Source: Aphrocallistes beatrix
Taxonomy: Eukaryota; Porifera; Hexactinellida; Sceptrulophora; Aphrocallistidae
Reading direction: 5' to 3'
NCBI GenBank assembly: GCA_963281255.1
Contig: OY725488.1
Span: forward strand, 9,707,524-9,771,523
DNA: 64,000 bases
The translations under genes and the position numbers were made by a program. Position 1 is the stretch's first letter; the number at the start of each line of letters is the position of its first letter. This document shows, in pieces, positions 63,896-64,000 of this stretch. Under the pieces are notes generated by a model. That model was not told the DNA's origin and ran no database searches. It saw only the letters and a program-made list of their open reading frames with translations.

Positions 63896-64000
63896 ATGCT
63901 CCCCAAGTATGTGCAGCGTGTGAGAGCGGTACAGATCTACATCGTATACACAATCATCCTCTCCGGTCTGGTCTGCGGAACCCTGCAAGCACTCATCTTC
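63896..64000 (+). CDS. Start of a membrane protein (runs off the window)
   Basis: An acceptor-like pyrimidine tract ('tctctccctag') precedes the ATG by 9 bases. The frame reads MLPKYVQRVRAVQIYIVY followed by hydrophobic TIILSGLVCGTLQALIF. It is a probable membrane-anchored N-terminus or internal exon. Too short to name. Confidence 0.4.
   Translation, partial: MLPKYVQRVRAVQIYIVYTIILSGLVCGTLQALIF

Noticed and set aside
1..64000. tRNA and rRNA genes
   Set aside because: I looked for tRNA-like T-loop words (GGTTCGAATCC type) and found none with a plausible cloverleaf; a tRNA scan would be decisive.

Overview
The window is eukaryotic, from an invertebrate animal. Several conserved single-copy animal genes are readable: an RNA polymerase I subunit A49/POLR1E homologue, TTC1, RPA2, and a DUSP22/15-type phosphatase, plus broken actin and CARMIL copies. 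Genes have GT-AG introns, and the DNA between them is AT-rich and full of MITE-like and Helitron-like repeats. Many coiled-coil/NHL-repeat proteins together with a very large interferon-inducible-type GTPase suggest an early-branching metazoan. A sponge, possibly a glass sponge, is my best guess, but nothing here proves it.

Layout. 1-5 kb: NHL-repeat copies (one broken, one fragment, one intact). 5.4-11.6 kb: a junkyard of truncated gene pieces (CARMIL-like LRR, end of an NHL gene plus a POLR1E copy, an actin fragment joined to it, an orphan terminal exon, and five exons of a golgin-like coiled-coil gene with one frameshift). 12-14.5 kb: a tandem NHL pair, one intact and one broken. 15.2-18.4 kb: a degenerate retroelement fragment, a 1.06-kb foldback element, an actin 3' fragment and a Ty3/gypsy integrase relic. 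18.7-25.3 kb: one giant GTPase gene on the minus strand. 25.4-31.1 kb: a repeat island (Helitron-like copies, a second foldback element, a Tc1/mariner-type MITE). 31.8-34.3 kb: a complete Mutator-like transposon whose transposase carries a C-terminal RING finger. 36-53 kb: six more NHL copies in all states of decay, with segmental duplications between them. 53.4-63 kb: the conserved gene block POLR1E, DUSP22-like, a multi-pass membrane protein, TTC1 and RPA2. A membrane-protein exon runs off the right end.

How it fits together. The NHL family (four intact genes, one copy with a single stop, several broken ones) evolves by birth and death: tandem and segmental duplication, apparent gene conversion, and decay. 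The proteins have a coiled coil and an NHL propeller but no RING or B-box, so they look like TRIM-NHL relatives that lost or never had the ligase part. Together with the giant GTPase they could form an immune-type locus, but that is inference. The strongest individual find is the MULE transposon: target-site duplication, inverted 25-bp repeat arrays at both ends and one intact FLYWCH-DDE-RING open reading frame.
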